A stretch of DNA of 8,816 bases from Candidatus Omnitrophota bacterium (GTDB lineage: Bacteria; Omnitrophota; Gorgyraeia; B26-G9). A model generated the notes under the pieces. The model was given only the letters and a program-made list of their open reading frames with translations. It did no database searches and had not been told where the DNA came from. The first letter of the stretch is position 1; each line of letters starts with the position of its first letter. This document shows, in pieces, positions 7,199 through 8,816 of the stretch. Both the position numbers and the translations under genes were made by a program. The stretch lies in contig JAGLQQ010000211.1 in assembly GCA_023136735.1 (NCBI GenBank), forward strand, positions 1 to 8,816, written 5' to 3'.

Positions 7199-8157
7199 AC
7201 AACTACCTCCTTTGTGTCGATCTTACCATAGAACATATATATAAATCCACCGACTAAGCTAACGGGAATCATAAGTCCTAAATAAAGTATAGATAAAGCC
7301 ATAGCATATTCAGGGGTCAGTAAATCCTTAAAAAAATAGACAAATGCCCCTTCCCTGACTCCCAAACCGTTAATAGAAGGAAAAACACTTACTATTTGAA
7401 TAACTGGGATCAATACATAAAAAGTAGATATAGGAAGATTCAAGGATAAGCTGCGTGACAATACATACACACAAAAAATAATCATGATCTGCCCAGATAA
7501 GGCAAGTGAAAAAGCAGTTAGAACTTTTGATGATTTACTAAAGCGGAAAATCGTATCGCTCATTTTAATTATCAAGTGTTCGAATTTTGTAAGTTTAAGT
7601 CTTTTTAATAATCCGACGATTTTAAAAGTCATCCCCTTAAAAAAAAGCAGAATAAAAAACCCGATTATTATTAGAAAAAAAGACAGGATTATAAGCTTAA
7701 CGGTATTATTTTTTATAAGTTCCGATTTAAATAATAAGGCCGTTGCCCCAAGCATGGTTAAGGCTGTGAGTCCCAACATTCTATCCATAACTATCGCTGA
7801 AAACGGTTCTACCAGATTCTTCGCTCTCTTTTTCGCATAATACAGCTTAACCATATCTCCGCCAATAGTCGACGGCATAAAATTATTAAAAAACATTCCT
7901 AAAAAAGAAAGCTTAACAGCCTCAATCCCGGAGAAATAAATCTTTTGAACCTCAAACAGCAATTTCAAGCGATAAGCATGAATAACTAATATGCAGCTGC
8001 TAACAGTCAATGCCAGTAAAAACAATCTTATATTAACCGAGCGTATTGTATTAAGCAACTCATCAAATCTGCCCCGCATAAAAAAGCCCAGAACAAGGAG
8101 AAGCACAATACTCACAAGAATACGCAAATATAACAATGCTTTATTTTTTGCTTTCAC
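7195..8157 (-). CDS. YbhN/UPF0104-type flippase-like integral membrane protein (LPG synthase TM-domain family), 320 aa
   Basis: A polytopic inner-membrane protein of the family defined by the transmembrane half of MprF (lysylphosphatidylglycerol synthase), without the soluble aminoacyl-transferase domain. I see about eight hydrophobic segments, roughly at 10-27, 43-62, 79-97, 121-143, 152-173, 214-234, 243-262 and 285-310. Family motifs are FNNFMPSTIGGD (90-101), MDR (124-126) and NGLGVREG (263-270). Stand-alone members are common in glycan and lipid loci and are proposed to move or bind lipid intermediates; the substrate here is unknown. The start is GTG at 8157, 12 nt after a strong AGGAGG. 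A CTG two codons earlier sits at the ideal 6-nt spacing and is a real alternative, directly after an in-frame TGA. The end overlaps the zinc-ribbon gene by 4 nt. Confidence 0.9.
   Translation of the reverse strand: MKAKNKALLYLRILVSIVLLLVLGFFMRGRFDELLNTIRSVNIRLFLLALTVSSCILVIHAYRLKLLFEVQKIYFSGIEAVKLSFLGMFFNNFMPSTIGGDMVKLYYAKKRAKNLVEPFSAIVMDRMLGLTALTMLGATALLFKSELIKNNTVKLIILSFFLIIIGFFILLFFKGMTFKIVGLLKRLKLTKFEHLIIKMSDTIFRFSKSSKVLTAFSLALSGQIMIIFCVYVLSRSLSLNLPISTFYVLIPVIQIVSVFPSINGLGVREGAFVYFFKDLLTPEYAMALSILYLGLMIPVSLVGGFIYMFYGKIDTKEVVV
7206..7211 (-). promoter_or_regulatory. Strong Shine-Dalgarno site for the zinc-ribbon gene
   Basis: The minus strand reads AGGAGG at 7211-7206, 7 nt before the ATG at 7198. 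It lies inside the last codons of the membrane-protein gene. This is the best-matching site in the window and fixes the start of the 56-residue protein. Confidence 0.85.
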
Positions 8158-8169
8158 TTTCAGTCACTA

Positions 8170-8175
8170 CCTCCT
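8170..8175 (-). promoter_or_regulatory. Shine-Dalgarno site for the membrane protein, with ambiguous start
   Basis: The minus strand reads AGGAGG at 8175-8170. The in-frame GTG at 8157 is 12 nt away, longer than ideal, while an in-frame CTG at 8163-8161 is 6 nt away. The same AGGAGG is covered by a three-codon frame, ATG-AGG-AGG-TAG (8178-8167). Confidence 0.7.
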
Positions 8176-8180
8176 CATAT

Positions 8181-8660
8181 TCAATAAACGCGTCTATCTG
8201 ACAAAGCAGACCATTTCTTAAAAAGATCTATATTTTTTTGCTTTAATACCCCGCCAACAAGCTTAATCTCACTTTTTCCCGCTTGTTTTAATTGCTTGTT
8301 GGAAATATTCAGCTCATTAAATCCGTGATTTTCTGCATCCGCAATACTTGCGCCGTAAACAATCCTTGATATTTTTGCCCAATGGCAAGCACTGAAGCAC
8401 ATCGGACACGGCTCACATGTAGAATAAATGACCGAACCACTTAGATCAATTGTTTTCAATTTAATACAACCCTGACGAATTGCTGTTATCTCTGCATGCG
8501 CAGTAATATCAGATGCAGACCATACTATATTATGTTCACAACTGATCACTTTGCCATTCTTTACAATACAAGCTCCAAAAGGCGTTTGCCCTCTTGCAAT
8601 GCCAACTTCGGCTTTCTTAATCGCAAGAAGCATAAATTTTTGATGAACTGTTTTTGTCAT
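8181..8660 (-). CDS. Guanine deaminase-like nucleoside/base deaminase (CDA superfamily), 159 aa
   Basis: A zinc-dependent deaminase of the cytidine deaminase superfamily. Zinc ligands are His55 in HAEITAIRQG, with Glu57 as proton shuttle, and Cys82 and Cys85 in TCEPCPMC. The N-terminal substrate strand is TPFGACIV (26-33). TCEPCPMC rather than TLEPCPMC, the NHGFNE segment (111-116) and the C-terminal FKKW...RRVY ending in a tyrosine resemble bacterial guanine deaminase (GuaD: guanine to xanthine) more than tRNA adenosine deaminase TadA. Length fits GuaD. Another base or nucleoside substrate cannot be excluded. It is the first gene of the operon; its TGA is 23 nt before the membrane-protein start. 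The ATG follows AAGGA by 13 nt, and an in-frame TAA just upstream rules out extension. A purine enzyme leading a glycan operon is unexpected and may simply be a co-transcribed neighbour. Confidence 0.88.
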   Translation of the reverse strand: MTKTVHQKFMLLAIKKAEVGIARGQTPFGACIVKNGKVISCEHNIVWSASDITAHAEITAIRQGCIKLKTIDLSGSVIYSTCEPCPMCFSACHWAKISRIVYGASIADAENHGFNELNISNKQLKQAGKSEIKLVGGVLKQKNIDLFKKWSALSDRRVY

Positions 8661-8726
8661 ATTTTATCACTTATCCTTATGGATTAAAAAGGGGAAGAGA
8701 AATAATGTGAATAATTTAACATAACT

Positions 8727-8747
8727 GTTTATTTTATATAGATAAAC
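8727..8747. repeat. Operator-like dyad in the operon leader
   Basis: GTTTAT at 8727-8732 and ATAAAC at 8742-8747 form perfect 6-bp inverted arms around a 9-nt AT spacer, a 21-bp dyad of the size bound by dimeric repressors. It covers the proposed -10 element. No regulator gene is visible in the window, and chance is plausible in such AT-rich DNA. Confidence 0.3.
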
Positions 8748-8759
8748 TTCAAAAAGCAA
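8731..8759 (-). promoter_or_regulatory. Candidate sigma-70-type promoter for the operon
   Basis: On the minus strand TTGCTT (8759-8754) is followed after exactly 17 nt by TAAAAT (8736-8731). The -10 matches the consensus at 5 of 6 positions, the -35 at only 3 of 6. A start near 8724 would give a leader of about 60 nt before the deaminase ATG. The stretch is so AT-rich that other -10-like hexamers exist, so the exact position is a guess. Confidence 0.35.
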
Positions 8760-8788
8760 AGTTGCATTTCATAAAAAGGCAAAATTGA
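8748..8788. repeat. Two imperfect tandem 20-nt repeats upstream of the operon
   Basis: TTCAAAAAGCAAAGTTGC starting at 8748 is repeated with small changes as TTCATAAAAAGGCAAAATTG starting at 8768. The 20-nt spacing puts both copies on nearly the same face of the helix, at and just upstream of the proposed -35. They could be activator sites or part of a longer repeat that continues outside the window. Confidence 0.4.
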
Positions 8789-8816
8789 CTGTTAAATGAG
8801 CATTAGGAGCGCAGGA

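Noticed and set aside
7484..7840. Plus-strand frame of 118 codons opposite the membrane-protein gene
   Set aside because: It is a shadow of the hydrophobic YbhN-like gene, which has clear family motifs on the other strand.
8181..8660. Calling the deaminase TadA (tRNA adenosine deaminase)
   Set aside because: The zinc motif reads TCEPCPMC rather than TLEPCPMC, and the C-terminal part matches the GuaD pattern ending in tyrosine. TadA remains a less likely alternative.

Overview
The window holds one compact block of nine genes, all on the minus strand and read from right to left. In transcription order they are a guanine-deaminase-like enzyme, a YbhN-type membrane protein, a 56-residue Trm112-like zinc-ribbon protein, a family 2 glycosyltransferase (GT2), a GT4 glycosyltransferase, a small SAM methyltransferase, a GT9 heptosyltransferase-like enzyme, a second GT4, and a glutamine-dependent asparagine synthase. 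Gaps are 8 to 23 nt and three junctions overlap (4, 11 and 23 nt), so the genes look like a single operon of about 8.5 kb for assembling a surface glycan, most likely lipopolysaccharide core or O-antigen.

The source is probably an AT-rich Gram-negative bacterium. The GT9 protein has the signature of ADP-heptose:LPS heptosyltransferases, which implies an LPS-type outer membrane. The gene mix resembles LPS loci of poorly cultured diderm lineages such as Omnitrophota, but that assignment is an impression from gene content and is not proven by the sequence.

Right edge (8661-8816): the leader has no gene. It carries a plausible sigma-70-type promoter, a dyad overlapping its -10 region, and a pair of imperfect 20-nt direct repeats. 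Head of the operon (7028-8660): deaminase, membrane protein and zinc-ribbon protein. The last two are translationally coupled, and the zinc-ribbon gene has the best Shine-Dalgarno site in the window. Middle (2021-7005): four glycosyltransferases of three fold families and one methyltransferase. Left (129-2012): asparagine synthase. Left edge (1-133): a non-coding tail whose most striking part is a degenerate hexamer array that runs into the asparagine synthase stop codon.

A working model, by inference: the GT9, GT4 and GT2 enzymes add sugars one by one at the cytoplasmic membrane face, the methyltransferase and asparagine synthase-type enzyme decorate the glycan or a precursor by methylation and amidation, and the YbhN-like protein acts in the membrane on a lipid-linked intermediate. 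No Wzx flippase, Wzy polymerase, ligase or nucleotide-sugar synthesis gene is present, so the locus must depend on genes elsewhere. I see no phage, CRISPR, transposase, tRNA or rRNA, and no clearly new system. The least explained items are the hexamer array, the upstream repeats, and the deaminase heading a glycan operon.
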